Origin: an uncultured Clostridia bacterium
GTDB lineage: Bacteria > Bacillota > Clostridia > Oscillospirales > Ruminococcaceae
Length of the DNA: 64,000 nucleotides
Direction of reading: 5' to 3'
Assembly (NCBI GenBank): GCA_945923775.1
Contig: CAMELR010000006.1
Coordinates: 37,247 to 101,246, forward strand
Notes under the pieces: generated by a model
Database searches by the model: none
What the model was told of the DNA's origin: nothing
Seen by the model: the letters and a program-made list of their open reading frames with translations, nothing else
Part shown: positions 23,949 to 31,636 of the stretch, one piece after another
Layout: each line of letters opens with the position of its first letter
Numbering within the stretch: position 1 is the stretch's first letter
Made by a program: the position numbers and the translations under genes

Positions 23949-25127
23949 ATGAAAAAGATACTTGCAATGCTTCTCAGCGCGGTATGCCTGTTGACCGGGT
24001 GCTCCGGGAATCAGGGCGGAGTAAGCTCCGAGCCGCAGGGGACTTCCGAGGTTTCCGCACCGGAGGCAAAGAAGAACGCCCGCGTAACTATCGACGGCAC
24101 CAAATTCATGGTAGACGGAAAAGAGCTGTGGATAAACGGCGTGAACACTCCGTGGCAGAGCTGGAACGACTTCTGCGGAAACATGGACGAAGCCGCATGG
24201 GAATCCACATTTGCGCTGCTGAAGCAGGATAACATCAACTGCACCAGAATCTGGATCAACTGCAACGGCACCGGGGTAGTCCGGGTAGACGAAAAGGGCG
24301 GCGTGTACAATATCAACGAGGATCACTGGAACGACCTCGACAAGCTGTTTGCGCTGGCCGAGAAGTACGAGATATATGTAATGCCGACGCTGATGTCGTT
24401 CGACCACTTCAAGGACGGCAACACCGGCGCGAAGAACTTCCGGACGATGATAACCTCGCGCACCGGCAGCGACGAGTTCGCGGAGAAGTACTGCGCGGAG
24501 TTCGCGAAGCGCTACGCTGACTGCGAGTGGATATTCGGCGTAGACCTGATGAACGAGCCTGACTGGGTATACGAAAACGACGAGTGCGGCAAGCTTTCCT
24601 GGGACGACCTGACTTACTTCTTTGCAAAATGCAGCCAGGCGATACACGAAAACAGCGACATGCTGGTGACTGTGGGTCTCGGCATAGTTAAGTACAACTC
24701 GGACAAGTACAACGGCAACATGATCTCCGATCAGCGCATGACCGAGGCGGCGGGCAGTGAAAACGCCTGCGTGGACTTCTACAGCACGCATTATTATATG
24801 TGGGAGAAGCCGTGGTTCGGGTTTCCGTTCAACGTAACTCCGGAGGAGTTCGGACTGGATGGCACCAAGCCGTCGCTGGTGGGGGAGACCTCCAACGACG
24901 ATGACGCCGAGAGTGGAATGAGCTGCGCCGTGAAGTACCAGTCCGCGTATGAAAAGGGCTGGAACGGCGTTATGGTCTGGATGGAATACCGCACCGACGG
25001 GAGCAGCGGCTGCGACGAGCTGTGGTACAGGTACGACCTCACGAAGGAAGCGACCAACAAGATGGCGGAGCTTATCCCCGAAAAGATACACCCTCTGGAC
25101 AGCGGCGCGGCTCCACAGGCGGCATAA
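23949..25127 (+). CDS. GH5-family (mannanase/cellulase-like) lipoprotein
   Basis: A 392-residue protein with a lipoprotein signal (lipobox 'LLTGCSG', C18) and a short linker, followed by a GH5-like barrel beginning 'FMVDGKELWINGVNTPWQSWNDF'. The acid/base is E203 in 'GVDLMNEPDW' and the nucleophile E313 in 'SLVGETSND'. The N-terminal pattern resembles GH5 mannanases. It is surface-anchored and could make oligosaccharides for the cytoplasmic GH26 and GH-A enzymes encoded on the other strand upstream. ATG with AGGGAGGAA upstream. Confidence 0.87.
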   Translation: MKKILAMLLSAVCLLTGCSGNQGGVSSEPQGTSEVSAPEAKKNARVTIDGTKFMVDGKELWINGVNTPWQSWNDFCGNMDEAAWESTFALLKQDNINCTRIWINCNGTGVVRVDEKGGVYNINEDHWNDLDKLFALAEKYEIYVMPTLMSFDHFKDGNTGAKNFRTMITSRTGSDEFAEKYCAEFAKRYADCEWIFGVDLMNEPDWVYENDECGKLSWDDLTYFFAKCSQAIHENSDMLVTVGLGIVKYNSDKYNGNMISDQRMTEAAGSENACVDFYSTHYYMWEKPWFGFPFNVTPEEFGLDGTKPSLVGETSNDDDAESGMSCAVKYQSAYEKGWNGVMVWMEYRTDGSSGCDELWYRYDLTKEATNKMAELIPEKIHPLDSGAAPQAA

Positions 25128-25131
25128 AAAT

Positions 25132-25162
25132 AACTCCGGTGCGTTTCGTACCGGAGTTTTTC
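25132..25162. terminator. Terminator between the GH5 and rubrerythrin genes
   Basis: AACTCCGGT/ACCGGAGTT perfect 9-bp stem followed by TTTT. On the minus strand an A-run supplies T residues as well. Confidence 0.9.
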
Positions 25163-25164
25163 CG

Positions 25165-25698
25165 TCAGTAGTTCTCGGGCTTCTGCTGGAAGTATGATTT
25201 CGGATAGCCGCAGACAGGGCAGTGATCCGGTGCTTTCTTTCCGAACTCGACGTGACCGCAGTTCCGGCACTGCCACATGATCTCGTCGGTCTTTTCAAAG
25301 ACCTTCTGCATTTCCACGGTGTGCAGCAGCCGCAGGAAGCGCTCCTCGTGGGCTTTCTCGACGGCTCCCACCTGTCGGAACTTTTTTGCTATGTCGGTGA
25401 AGCCTTCCTCCTCGGCGACCCTGGCGAAATCCTCGTACATCTCCGCCCATTCGAAATGCTCGCCGGACTGCGCGTTCACGAGGTTCTGCGCGGTGTTCGA
25501 CAGCGCTCCTAGCTGGCTGAACCAGAGGAACGCATGCGCTTCCTCGTTGGCGGCGGTCTCGCGGAATATCGCGGCTATCTGCTGGAAGCCCTCCTTCTCT
25601 GCGGCTTTCGCGAAATAGTCGTACTTGCTGCGCGCCTGGGTCTCCCCGGCGAATGCGGAGCGGAGGTTTGCCTCCGTGCGTGTTCCTTTCAGATCCAT
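25165..25698 (-). CDS. rbr: Rubrerythrin
   Basis: The 177-residue protein has an N-terminal ferritin-like di-iron domain (about 1-135) with Glu/His ligands in 'FAGETQARSKYDYF', 'AANEEAHAFLWF' and 'VEKAHEERF'. A C-terminal rubredoxin-like domain has CxxC pairs 'CRNCGH' and 'CPVCGYP'. Rubrerythrins reduce hydrogen peroxide in anaerobes, taking electrons from rubredoxin or NADH oxidoreductases. The length is slightly short for the family but complete. It is monocistronic, with AAAGGAGA before the ATG. It supports an anaerobic life style. Confidence 0.96.
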   Translation of the reverse strand: MDLKGTRTEANLRSAFAGETQARSKYDYFAKAAEKEGFQQIAAIFRETAANEEAHAFLWFSQLGALSNTAQNLVNAQSGEHFEWAEMYEDFARVAEEEGFTDIAKKFRQVGAVEKAHEERFLRLLHTVEMQKVFEKTDEIMWQCRNCGHVEFGKKAPDHCPVCGYPKSYFQQKPENY

Positions 25699-25843
25699 GT
25701 GTTGTTCTCCTTTGCATTTTTGATACTAGTATTGCGGGATCATGGAAGATTATGCACTGACAAAAGTAAAATGCTGACAAAACCAACTGAATAAAGTTTA
25801 TTCAATTTGTACAACATATACAATTGTTTTTTAGACAAATCGC

Positions 25844-25872
25844 TTGACAAATTATGAGAAAAGTGATAAAAT
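25844..25872 (+). promoter_or_regulatory. Strong promoter of the SPETG surface-protein gene
   Basis: TTGACA (25844-25849), 17-bp spacer, TAAAAT (25867-25872). Confidence 0.85.
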
Positions 25873-25938
25873 ACAAAGCGTAAAAAGAAATACCGGATAT
25901 CAAAAACCGGTAAATATCGAACAAAAGAGGTACTTATC

Positions 25939-26295
25939 ATGAAGATTTCTAAGATCGTTCTTTCTGCTGCTATCGCAGCTACAATGGTTGCAGCTACAGC
26001 TGCTGTTGCTTCCGCTGAGACCGCTGAGGTTACAGGCGAGGTCGTAGCAATTTCTACTGATTCCACTGCAGAGGCTGTTGTTACAACCGCTGAGGCTGAG
26101 ACCACTGCTGAAGCTGCTACCGCTGACGCTGCTACTGCTGAGACCACCGCTGAGGCTGAGACCGTTGAGGTCGTTGCTCCTGCTGATGACACCAAGGGCT
26201 CTCCTGAGACCGGCGTTGCTGGCGTTGCAGGCGTAGCTGGTGTTGCTGCTGTTGCAGGCGCTGTAATGGTTGCTACCAAGAAGTCCAGAAAGTAA
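25939..26295 (+). CDS. Small secreted surface protein with Ala/Thr/Glu repeats and SPETG-type C-terminus
   Basis: The 118-residue precursor has a signal peptide (about 1-26, ending ASA), a low-complexity AE/TAEA/ATAET repeat region (about 27-82), then 'KGSPETGV', a hydrophobic GVAGVA segment and the basic tail KKSRK. The order SPxTG, hydrophobic helix, K/R tail is that of a sortase substrate; the (S/P)PxTG variant is used by some Clostridia sortases. The codons are dominated by GCT and GTT, unlike the GCG/GCC-rich neighbours, as expected of a very highly expressed gene. A near-identical C-terminus ends the protein at 27312-28043. Function unknown. Confidence 0.82.
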   Translation: MKISKIVLSAAIAATMVAATAAVASAETAEVTGEVVAISTDSTAEAVVTTAEAETTAEAATADAATAETTAEAETVEVVAPADDTKGSPETGVAGVAGVAGVAAVAGAVMVATKKSRK

Positions 26296-26312
26296 TCCAT
26301 AATAAATAAGTG

Positions 26313-26345
26313 AAGGCTCACCGCAATAGTGGTGGGCCTTTTCTT
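26313..26345 (+). terminator. Terminator of the SPETG surface-protein gene
   Basis: AAGGCTCACC/GGTGGGCCTT stem (one G-T pair) followed by TTTCTT. Confidence 0.85.
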
Positions 26346-26359
26346 ATACGGGGGCAAAT

Positions 26360-26623
26360 ATGTGCAAAAGCTGCGGGCAACTGCATTTTTACGGCCGGTT
26401 CAGGTCGGCGCTGCAATATTCCCATGAGATAAGCAAGATACGCGGTCTGGTGAGCTTCGGAGATATGGCGGTCGAGAGCGCCACGGTTCCGCTGGAGGAT
26501 ATACAAGGCGAACTTCGCGGATACTACCGCCATGAAGTGAGATGCACCATATGCGGACAGCGGTTCGCGGTATGGTACGATACTTCCGATGGCAGCGGAG
26601 GTCTCTGCACCCTGAACGAATGA
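26360..26623 (+). CDS. Small hypothetical protein with two CxxC knuckles
   Basis: An 87-residue unrecognised protein. Cysteines 'CKSCGQ' at residues 2-5 and 'CTICGQ' at about 61-64 can form a zinc-binding site that brings the two ends together. The middle is mixed charged and hydrophobic. A GGGGG tract precedes the ATG by 6 nt. It sits between the terminator of the surface-protein gene and spoIIID, so it could be read with spoIIID or from an unseen promoter. Confidence that it is translated is moderate. Confidence 0.6.
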   Translation: MCKSCGQLHFYGRFRSALQYSHEISKIRGLVSFGDMAVESATVPLEDIQGELRGYYRHEVRCTICGQRFAVWYDTSDGSGGLCTLNE

Positions 26624-26736
26624 GCACAATCCCGGCATAACATACATAAAATCTGACTTTTCCTCATAAACTGTGAAAAAGGAAACGCCCGCGGACTCCC
26701 TGCGGGCAGGGGAGAGTGAAAGGAAAATGTTATGCA

Positions 26737-27048
26737 ATGGGGGTGCGAAATACATTGAAGAAAGCTGAGACAGGGGAAGCTGATCAGGAAAGATGTGTCA
26801 TACTCGGACATTACATAGTTGAAAATAACGCGACAGTACGCGCGGCTGCAAAGAAATTCGGCGTGAGCAAAAGCACTGTGCATCAGGATATCACAGCGAA
26901 GCTTGCGCAGGTGGACCGACACCTGCACGACGAGGTGAAGGCGGTGCTTGAGAAGAACAAGCAGGAGCGGCACCTTAGGGGAGGTCAGGCTACACGCAGG
27001 AAATACGCGGAGCTGTCCCGCCGAAAAATGAGCCAGAAAATAAAATGA
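26737..27048 (+). CDS. spoIIID: Sporulation transcriptional regulator SpoIIID
   Basis: The 103-residue protein has the SpoIIID signature: 'ILGHYIVENNATVRAAAKKFGVSKSTVHQDIT' (helix-turn-helix) and the basic C-terminal 'KNKQERHLRGGQATRRKY'. SpoIIID acts in the mother cell during sporulation, switching sigma-E genes and activating sigK. Its presence implies a spore-forming organism or a recent loss of sporulation. I prefer the ATG at 26737, with AGGAAAA 10 nt upstream, over the GTG at 26716, whose purine tract is too close; the N-terminal 20 residues are poorly conserved, so the start is uncertain. A perfect hairpin terminator overlaps the stop. Confidence 0.93.
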   Translation: MGVRNTLKKAETGEADQERCVILGHYIVENNATVRAAAKKFGVSKSTVHQDITAKLAQVDRHLHDEVKAVLEKNKQERHLRGGQATRRKYAELSRRKMSQKIK

Positions 27049-27078
27049 AAAAAGCCCTCCGGAAAGGAGGGCTTTACA
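27049..27078 (+). terminator. Terminator of spoIIID
   Basis: AAAGCCCTCC/GGAGGGCTTT with a 5-nt loop, starting at the stop codon. An identical hairpin recurs at 27268-27294. Confidence 0.9.
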
Positions 27079-27267
27079 GCTTGTCGAAAAAGTGTCTTTT
27101 GCCCGCGAAGCGGGCATTTGAAATCCGTTTTTTGCCTCAGCTCTGCCGAGGCAAAAAACACTTCTATCCCAGCAAGTGTGCGGGTTGGCGGCAAAGCCGC
27201 CAAGACGTGCGCGCAGCTGGGATGTTTCGGCGGAAAAGTCACTTTAGTGACTTTTCCGACGGTTTCA

Positions 27268-27294
27268 AAAGCCCTCCGGAAAGGAGGGCTTTAA
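27268..27294 (-). terminator. Terminator of the SPDTG surface-protein gene
   Basis: Same AAAGCCCTCC/GGAGGGCTTT hairpin as at 27049; on the minus strand it lies 17 nt behind the stop of the gene at 27312-28043. Confidence 0.8.
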
Positions 27295-27311
27295 ATGTTG
27301 TTTAAGAGGAA

Positions 27312-28043
27312 TTACTTTCTCTTTCTGGAGATAACGAGTGCGCCGCCGGCTACAACTGCGATACCTGCAAGAGCAGCTACGCCCTCAACGCCGGTGTCAG
27401 GGGAACCCTTGTCAGCGCCGGTGTCAACAGGAGTTGTATCCTCTGCTGCTGCGGTGTTGTCGTCAGCCGCAGCCTCGCCGCCGCCAAGTCCTGTAACGGT
27501 GAATGTTACCTTGATGGACTCGTAGGTGTCGTTCGGGATAGCTGCGAGGTTGTCGTATACGTTGATGAGCTGGATACGAGCAGTGTTCTTGATATCGAAA
27601 TCCCAATCGGAATAATCATCGCTCTTTGTAGCAGCATCAACGCTCATTACAGCTGCGTCCTTGTCGAAGTCAACAGTGGCACCGTTGAGCTCAACAGATG
27701 TGATCTCGAACTTTACGTCAGGTGTAGCGTCGAGGTCGATGTTGCTCTCGAGCTTGAGCATGTTCCAGCCGCCGTCCTTAACGCCGTCGAGGGTAACGGT
27801 GTACTCGCCGTCGCCGGTGATGTTGGCGTCGGTGTAGGTAGCGCCCTCAAGGGGAGCAGCCTCGCCGAGGTCGTTGTCCCAGTAGAGCAGCTCGGACTGA
27901 GCGATAGTGTTGCGGAAATAATAGCTGGACGACTGCCATGTGATACCTGCAACGTAGCTCTCCTCAGCAGAGGTGGGGATTACCAGTGCGGCTGCTGCAA
28001 CTGCGCAAGCGGCTGCTGCGGAAACGATGTTTCTGATCTTCAT
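27312..28043 (-). CDS. Secreted surface protein with beta-sandwich-like domain and SPDTG-type C-terminus
   Basis: The 243-residue precursor has a signal peptide (about 1-26, 'PTSAEE'), a domain of about 170 residues with alternating beta strands and many aromatic and Asp residues ('AGITWQSSSYYFRNTI', 'DGGWNMLKLESNI', 'IQLINVYDNL'), an acidic linker and the C-terminus 'KGSPDTGVEGVAALAG' plus hydrophobic stretch plus RKRK. The folded domain might bind carbohydrate but no family was recognised. The C-terminus is nearly that of the protein at 25939-26295. GCT/GTA-rich codons and a strong GGAGGAA site suggest high expression. Confidence 0.82.
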   Translation of the reverse strand: MKIRNIVSAAAACAVAAAALVIPTSAEESYVAGITWQSSSYYFRNTIAQSELLYWDNDLGEAAPLEGATYTDANITGDGEYTVTLDGVKDGGWNMLKLESNIDLDATPDVKFEITSVELNGATVDFDKDAAVMSVDAATKSDDYSDWDFDIKNTARIQLINVYDNLAAIPNDTYESIKVTFTVTGLGGGEAAADDNTAAAEDTTPVDTGADKGSPDTGVEGVAALAGIAVVAGGALVISRKRK

Positions 28044-28148
28044 GAAATAATTCCTCCTAACAATTTGCAGTTAAACTGCGTAAACGGGCTTTCGCCGATT
28101 CGGAGAACGTCTGCGGGGAAGCAGAATTTTCTCCAATGTCCAATAAAC

Positions 28149-28177
28149 ATTATAATACAGCGGGTAAATTATTGCAA
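28149..28177 (-). promoter_or_regulatory. Promoter of the SPDTG surface-protein gene
   Basis: On the minus strand TTGCAA (28172-28177), 17-bp spacer, TATAAT (28149-28154). It leaves a leader of about 100 nt with small hairpins before the start codon. Confidence 0.75.
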
Positions 28178-28443
28178 GAGGCAATTCTGCACAAAAACAC
28201 GCGATTAATTCTGGTAAATAATCCGATACTTCGGAACGTAATTTGTGAAAACCTGTTTCATTGGCGGTAATATGCGGAATATCGCATGCCCGATGATTAA
28301 TTATAATCCGGTCAGTCAATAATAGTGTTACGCTTTTCGATTGTTGAGGGACTGATTTTTCAATAAATTTATTCAAACTCGACAAATATTTTTGTGAAAA
28401 ATTACAAAATGAATAACTCGGAGTTTTTTTTTGCAAATTACGC
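28178..28443. other. AT-rich intergenic stretch without recognised features
   Basis: Between the divergent promoters of the surface-protein gene and murA, A+T-rich DNA with short stems (for example ACTCGGAGT before eight T residues near 28420). No plausible gene or known RNA was recognised. Confidence 0.5.
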
Positions 28444-28472
28444 TTTAAATTTCTGCGGTTGTGTGTTATAAT
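28444..28472 (+). promoter_or_regulatory. Promoter of murA
   Basis: TTTAAA (28444-28449), 17-bp spacer, TGTTATAAT extended -10 (28464-28472). Confidence 0.7.
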
Positions 28473-28596
28473 GTAATGGTGTAAATATTTAAGGGATAAC
28501 TATGCCCTGAGCTTACATACCGACATATCCGGCTGCTTTTGCGGCTGCATATATAAAATGTCTCTGCGTCAGCGGGGGCAAGGGGGAAGTGCAGTT

Positions 28597-29895
28597 TTGG
28601 AGAAATACGTTATAAAGGGCGGAAAAGAACTGAGCGGAGAGGTGTTCATAAGCGGCGCGAAAAACGCGGTCGCTGCGATACTTCCGTGCACCATTCTTTC
28701 AGACGAGCCTTGCATCATTGAAAATATACCGAACATCAGCGACGTCAGCATCACATTACAGATAATGTCCGAGATGGGCGCAAAAATACGCATGCTGAAC
28801 AAGACAACCGTCGAGATCGACACGCGTCAGCTTCAGAATATTCCTGTTCCCTACGAGAAGGCAAAGCTCATGAGAGCCACCACCTACTTCCTCGGGACTC
28901 TGCTCGGACGCTTCCACAGCGCTCACGTATCCATGCCCGGCGGCTGCAATCTCGGCGACCGCCCCATCGACCAGCACCTCAAGTGCTTCTCGGCGCTCGG
29001 CGCTGAGTACGAGATCGACGGCGGAATGGTGAATCTCCGCGCCGATAAGCTGGTCGGGACCCAGATCTTCTTTGACAAGAACACCGTCGGAGCTACCATC
29101 AACGCCATCATGGCGGCGGTCAAGGCTGACGGTCTCACAATAATCGAAAACGCAGCGAAGGAGCCTCATGTTGTCGACCTCGCCAACTGCCTCAACAGCA
29201 TGGGCGCGGATATCCTCGGCGCAGGCACCGACGTTATCAAGATTCGCGGCGTGAAGTACCTCCACGGCACAACCTACAGCGTTATCCCCGACCAGATCGA
29301 GGCGGGTACGTTCATGGCGATAGCTGCAGCAGCAAGAAGCAATATCCTTATAAGAAACGTTATTCCGAAGCACCTTGAGCCTATCACCCAGAAGCTCGTT
29401 AAGATAGGCGTGCAGGTCGAGCAGTTCGATGACGCGGTAAGAGTCATCGGCGGCCCTGAGTACTTCGGAACCAGCATAAAGACCAACCCGCACCCGGGCT
29501 TCCCGACGGATATGCAGCCCCAGATGGCGGCTGTCCTGACATGCGCAAAGGGCGCCAGCATGGTAACGGAGAGCATTTTCGACAACCGCTTCCGCTATGT
29601 TGACGAGCTCCGCAGAATGGGTGCGAATATCTCCGTAGAGGGCAGAGTCGCTGTTATCGAGGGCGTTGAGCGTCTCAAGGGCGCTCCGGTCAAGGCAACC
29701 GACCTGCGCGCGGGCGCGGCGCTTATCGTTGCGGCTCTCGGAGCTGAGGGAGTTACCGAAATTTACGATATCCACCATGTAGAGCGCGGCTACGAGAACA
29801 TGGAAGTCAAGCTCCGCAGCCTCGGCGCTGATATCCAGAAGGTCGACGAGCCTGACCCCACCGCTGAGGAAAAGCTGCTCAGAAAGGCTCTCTGA
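28597..29895 (+). CDS. murA: UDP-N-acetylglucosamine 1-carboxyvinyltransferase MurA
   Basis: This 432-residue enzyme catalyses the first committed step of peptidoglycan synthesis, adding enolpyruvate from PEP to UDP-GlcNAc. The N-terminus 'EKYVIKGGKELSGEVFISGAKNA', the catalytic-loop Cys C117 in 'MPGGCNLGDRP' (fosfomycin target) and 'HPGFPTDMQPQMAAV' are diagnostic. I chose the TTG at 28597 because it has AAGGGGGAAG upstream and gives the usual MurA N-terminus; the ATG at 28558 adds 13 foreign residues and lacks a ribosome-binding site. It overlaps the next gene (TGATGG). Confidence 0.96.
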   Translation: MEKYVIKGGKELSGEVFISGAKNAVAAILPCTILSDEPCIIENIPNISDVSITLQIMSEMGAKIRMLNKTTVEIDTRQLQNIPVPYEKAKLMRATTYFLGTLLGRFHSAHVSMPGGCNLGDRPIDQHLKCFSALGAEYEIDGGMVNLRADKLVGTQIFFDKNTVGATINAIMAAVKADGLTIIENAAKEPHVVDLANCLNSMGADILGAGTDVIKIRGVKYLHGTTYSVIPDQIEAGTFMAIAAAARSNILIRNVIPKHLEPITQKLVKIGVQVEQFDDAVRVIGGPEYFGTSIKTNPHPGFPTDMQPQMAAVLTCAKGASMVTESIFDNRFRYVDELRRMGANISVEGRVAVIEGVERLKGAPVKATDLRAGAALIVAALGAEGVTEIYDIHHVERGYENMEVKLRSLGADIQKVDEPDPTAEEKLLRKAL

Positions 29896-30692
29896 TGGCG
29901 AGGATATTCCCGATTTGCAGCTCCAGCAGCGCAAATGCTACGTTTATCGGCACAAAGGGGCATGGTATTCTGATCGACGCAGGGTGCAGCTTCCGGGCGC
30001 TGAAAAACTCGCTGGAACTCATCGACACCTCGATGTCCCAGATAGAGGCGCTGTTCATCACGCATGAGCATATTGACCATGTAAAGGGGCTGTTACAGCT
30101 CACAAAGCACACGAATATTCCGATTTTCTCAAGCACGGGAACAATTCAGGCGCTTCGCCGGGAGGTTCGCGAGACTATCCCGGAGGAAGTCCGCATTTAT
30201 GACGTTCTGCACGAGCCGTACCAGAGCGCGGATTTCGAAGTGACGGCGTTCCACACGCCGCATGATACACCGGAAAGCGTGGGGTATGTCGTGAAGTACG
30301 CGGGGAAGAAAATCGCAGTCTGCACCGACCTGGGAAAGATCACGGCGGAGGTCGAAAAGAACCTGCTCGGCTGTGAGGCGGTGCTGCTCGAGAGCAACTA
30401 CGACCCGGCGATGCTGGCGAAAAATTTGAATTACTCCACCGACCTGAAGCGCCGTATCGCAGGCGAGAAGGGACATCTGTCCAACAATGCGGCTGCGGAC
30501 ATGGCGGCGAAGCTGGTGGCAAGCGGCACTACAAAGCTGATCCTCGGACATCTCAGCCGCGAGAACAACACTCCCGCGACTGCCGAAAAATGCACCGAAG
30601 ATCACCTTCACAGCAAGGGAATGCACCGCAACAAGGATTACATACTAGAGACCGCCCCGGTCATGACCCAGGGCAGGTACATTGTCATTTAA
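29895..30692 (+). CDS. MBL-fold metallo-hydrolase, WalJ/YycJ-like
   Basis: A 265-residue metallo-beta-lactamase-fold protein with the metal-binding motif 'ITHEHIDHVKG' (about residues 55-65), the N-terminal 'SSSSANATFIG...ILIDAGCSFR' and 'CTDLGK'. This pattern matches YycJ/WalJ proteins, which are phosphodiesterase- or nuclease-like and linked to cell-wall regulation in Firmicutes. It is translationally coupled to murA (1-nt overlap), which suits a cell-wall-related role. The substrate is unproven. Confidence 0.85.
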   Translation: MARIFPICSSSSANATFIGTKGHGILIDAGCSFRALKNSLELIDTSMSQIEALFITHEHIDHVKGLLQLTKHTNIPIFSSTGTIQALRREVRETIPEEVRIYDVLHEPYQSADFEVTAFHTPHDTPESVGYVVKYAGKKIAVCTDLGKITAEVEKNLLGCEAVLLESNYDPAMLAKNLNYSTDLKRRIAGEKGHLSNNAAADMAAKLVASGTTKLILGHLSRENNTPATAEKCTEDHLHSKGMHRNKDYILETAPVMTQGRYIVI

Positions 30693-30702
30693 GAGGTACA
30701 GT

Positions 30703-30990
30703 ATGATCAAGCACATCGTTATGTGGAAATTCAAGGAAGGCGAGCATGACAACATGCTAATATTCCGCGACAGACTGCTCGCGCTGAAGGGCCAGATACC
30801 GGAGATACGCGCGATGGAGGTCGGAATTAATATGAACCCCTCAGACCGCAGCTTCGACGCAGTTCTTGTCAGCGAGTTTGACAGCCTGGAGGCATTGAAG
30901 GCGTACTCCACTAACCCGCTGCATGTCGAGGTGTCGAAGTTCTGCAAGTCGATACGCACCGAGTCCCACAGCGTTGACTATGAGTTCTGA
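30703..30990 (+). CDS. Dabb (stress-responsive A/B barrel) domain protein
   Basis: The 95-residue protein begins 'MIKHIVMWKFKEG' and has the dimeric ferredoxin-like pattern 'EVGINMNPSDRSFDAVLVSEFDSLEALKAYSTNPLHVEV', diagnostic of Dabb domains. Dabb proteins are small dimers of mostly unknown function; some cyclise polyketide-like compounds. The start at 30703 is preferred over 30682 because the family motif begins there and AGAGG lies upstream. It is 10 nt after the WalJ-like gene, in the same transcription unit. Confidence 0.88.
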   Translation: MIKHIVMWKFKEGEHDNMLIFRDRLLALKGQIPEIRAMEVGINMNPSDRSFDAVLVSEFDSLEALKAYSTNPLHVEVSKFCKSIRTESHSVDYEF

Positions 30991-31483
30991 GAAGCGCGCC
31001 GCGCGGGTCGAGCATGAGTTCCCGCCGGTTTTCGATGAAAATTCCCGTGTTCTGATCCTCGGGACGATACCCTCGCCCAAATCCAGGGAGCGGGGGTTTT
31101 ACTATATGCATCCGCAGAACCGCTTCTGGCGCATGCTGAGCGAGGTCCTCGGCGAGGAGACCCCGGCGGATATCCCGGGCAGGCGCGAAATGTGCCTGCG
31201 CCGTGGCGTAGCCCTGTGGGACGTCCTGGCGGAGTGCAGTATTGACGGCGCCTCTGACAGCAGCATTAAGAACGCAGTCCCCAACCGGCTTGAAACGATA
31301 TTCCAGCAGGCGGATATCAGGGCTGTATTCACCACCGGAAAGAAGGCGCAGGCGCTGTACGAAAGGTTCTTCCCGGATTCGATGAAGGCAGTCTGCCTGC
31401 CGTCCACAAGCCCGGCAAACCGTACGATCTCCGAAGCGGAGATGTTGGAAAAATACCGTCAGATCTCGGATTACTTACCCTAA
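30980..31483 (+). CDS. DNA-deoxyinosine (hypoxanthine-DNA) glycosylase, UDG superfamily family 6
   Basis: The 167-residue protein shows 'VLILGTIPSPKSRERGFYYMHPQNRFWRML', the motif-1 region of family 6 uracil-DNA-glycosylase-like enzymes that excise hypoxanthine from DNA. The C-terminal 'VCLPSTSPANR' corresponds to the DNA-intercalation motif. The start at 30980 overlaps the previous stop by 11 nt. It is the last gene of the murA-walJ-Dabb unit. Between its stop and the next gene at 31926 lies a G-rich, highly structured region. Confidence 0.85.
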   Translation: MSSEKRAARVEHEFPPVFDENSRVLILGTIPSPKSRERGFYYMHPQNRFWRMLSEVLGEETPADIPGRREMCLRRGVALWDVLAECSIDGASDSSIKNAVPNRLETIFQQADIRAVFTTGKKAQALYERFFPDSMKAVCLPSTSPANRTISEAEMLEKYRQISDYLP

Positions 31484-31604
31484 TCCGGGATCTTTATTTT
31501 GTTAATAAGTAAGGAAACAACGATTCGAAAAGTACGCCAGGCACACATGTGCGTGCCTGTTTTTTTCGTGAAAAGCATGAATTATGCGTGGAAAAAAACG
31601 AGCA

Positions 31605-31634
31605 GGGGGAAAAAGAGGGGAGAGGGGAAAGGGA
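31605..31634 (+). other. G-quadruplex-type tract
   Basis: Five-, four-, four- and three-G runs are separated by 7, 3 and 3 purines (GGGGG-aaaaaga-GGGG-aga-GGGG-aaa-GGG), which fits the canonical G3+N1-7 rule on the plus strand. It is directly followed by the long hairpin at 31637. Confidence 0.7.
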
Positions 31635-31636
31635 GT

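Larger units (their letters stand above)
27049..27296. repeat. 250-bp hairpin-rich element bounded by two identical terminator stems
   Basis: Between two copies of AAAGCCCTCC-GGAAA-GGAGGGCTTT lie further hairpins: GCCCGC/GCGGGC (27101-27115), TTTTTTGCCTC.../GAGGCAAAAAA (27129-27160), ATCCCAGC.../GCTGGGAT (27166-27223) enclosing GGCGGC/GCCGCC, and GGAAAAGTCACT/AGTGACTTTTCC (27232-27257). The outer flanks (GTCGAAAAAGTG left, CACTTTTCCGAC right) are inverted relative to each other. No reading frame is convincing. Confidence 0.85.

Noticed and set aside
23934..25298. Minus-strand 454-codon frame covering the GH5 gene
   Set aside because: It runs through the GH5 gene, the terminator and part of the rubrerythrin gene and shows no domain.
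25300..25786. Minus-strand alternative start of rubrerythrin upstream of 25698
   Set aside because: The other frame lacks the di-iron motifs; the 25698 ATG has a good ribosome-binding site and gives the normal N-terminus.
28756..29934. Minus-strand 392-codon frame over murA
   Set aside because: It is an antisense shadow of the certain murA reading frame.
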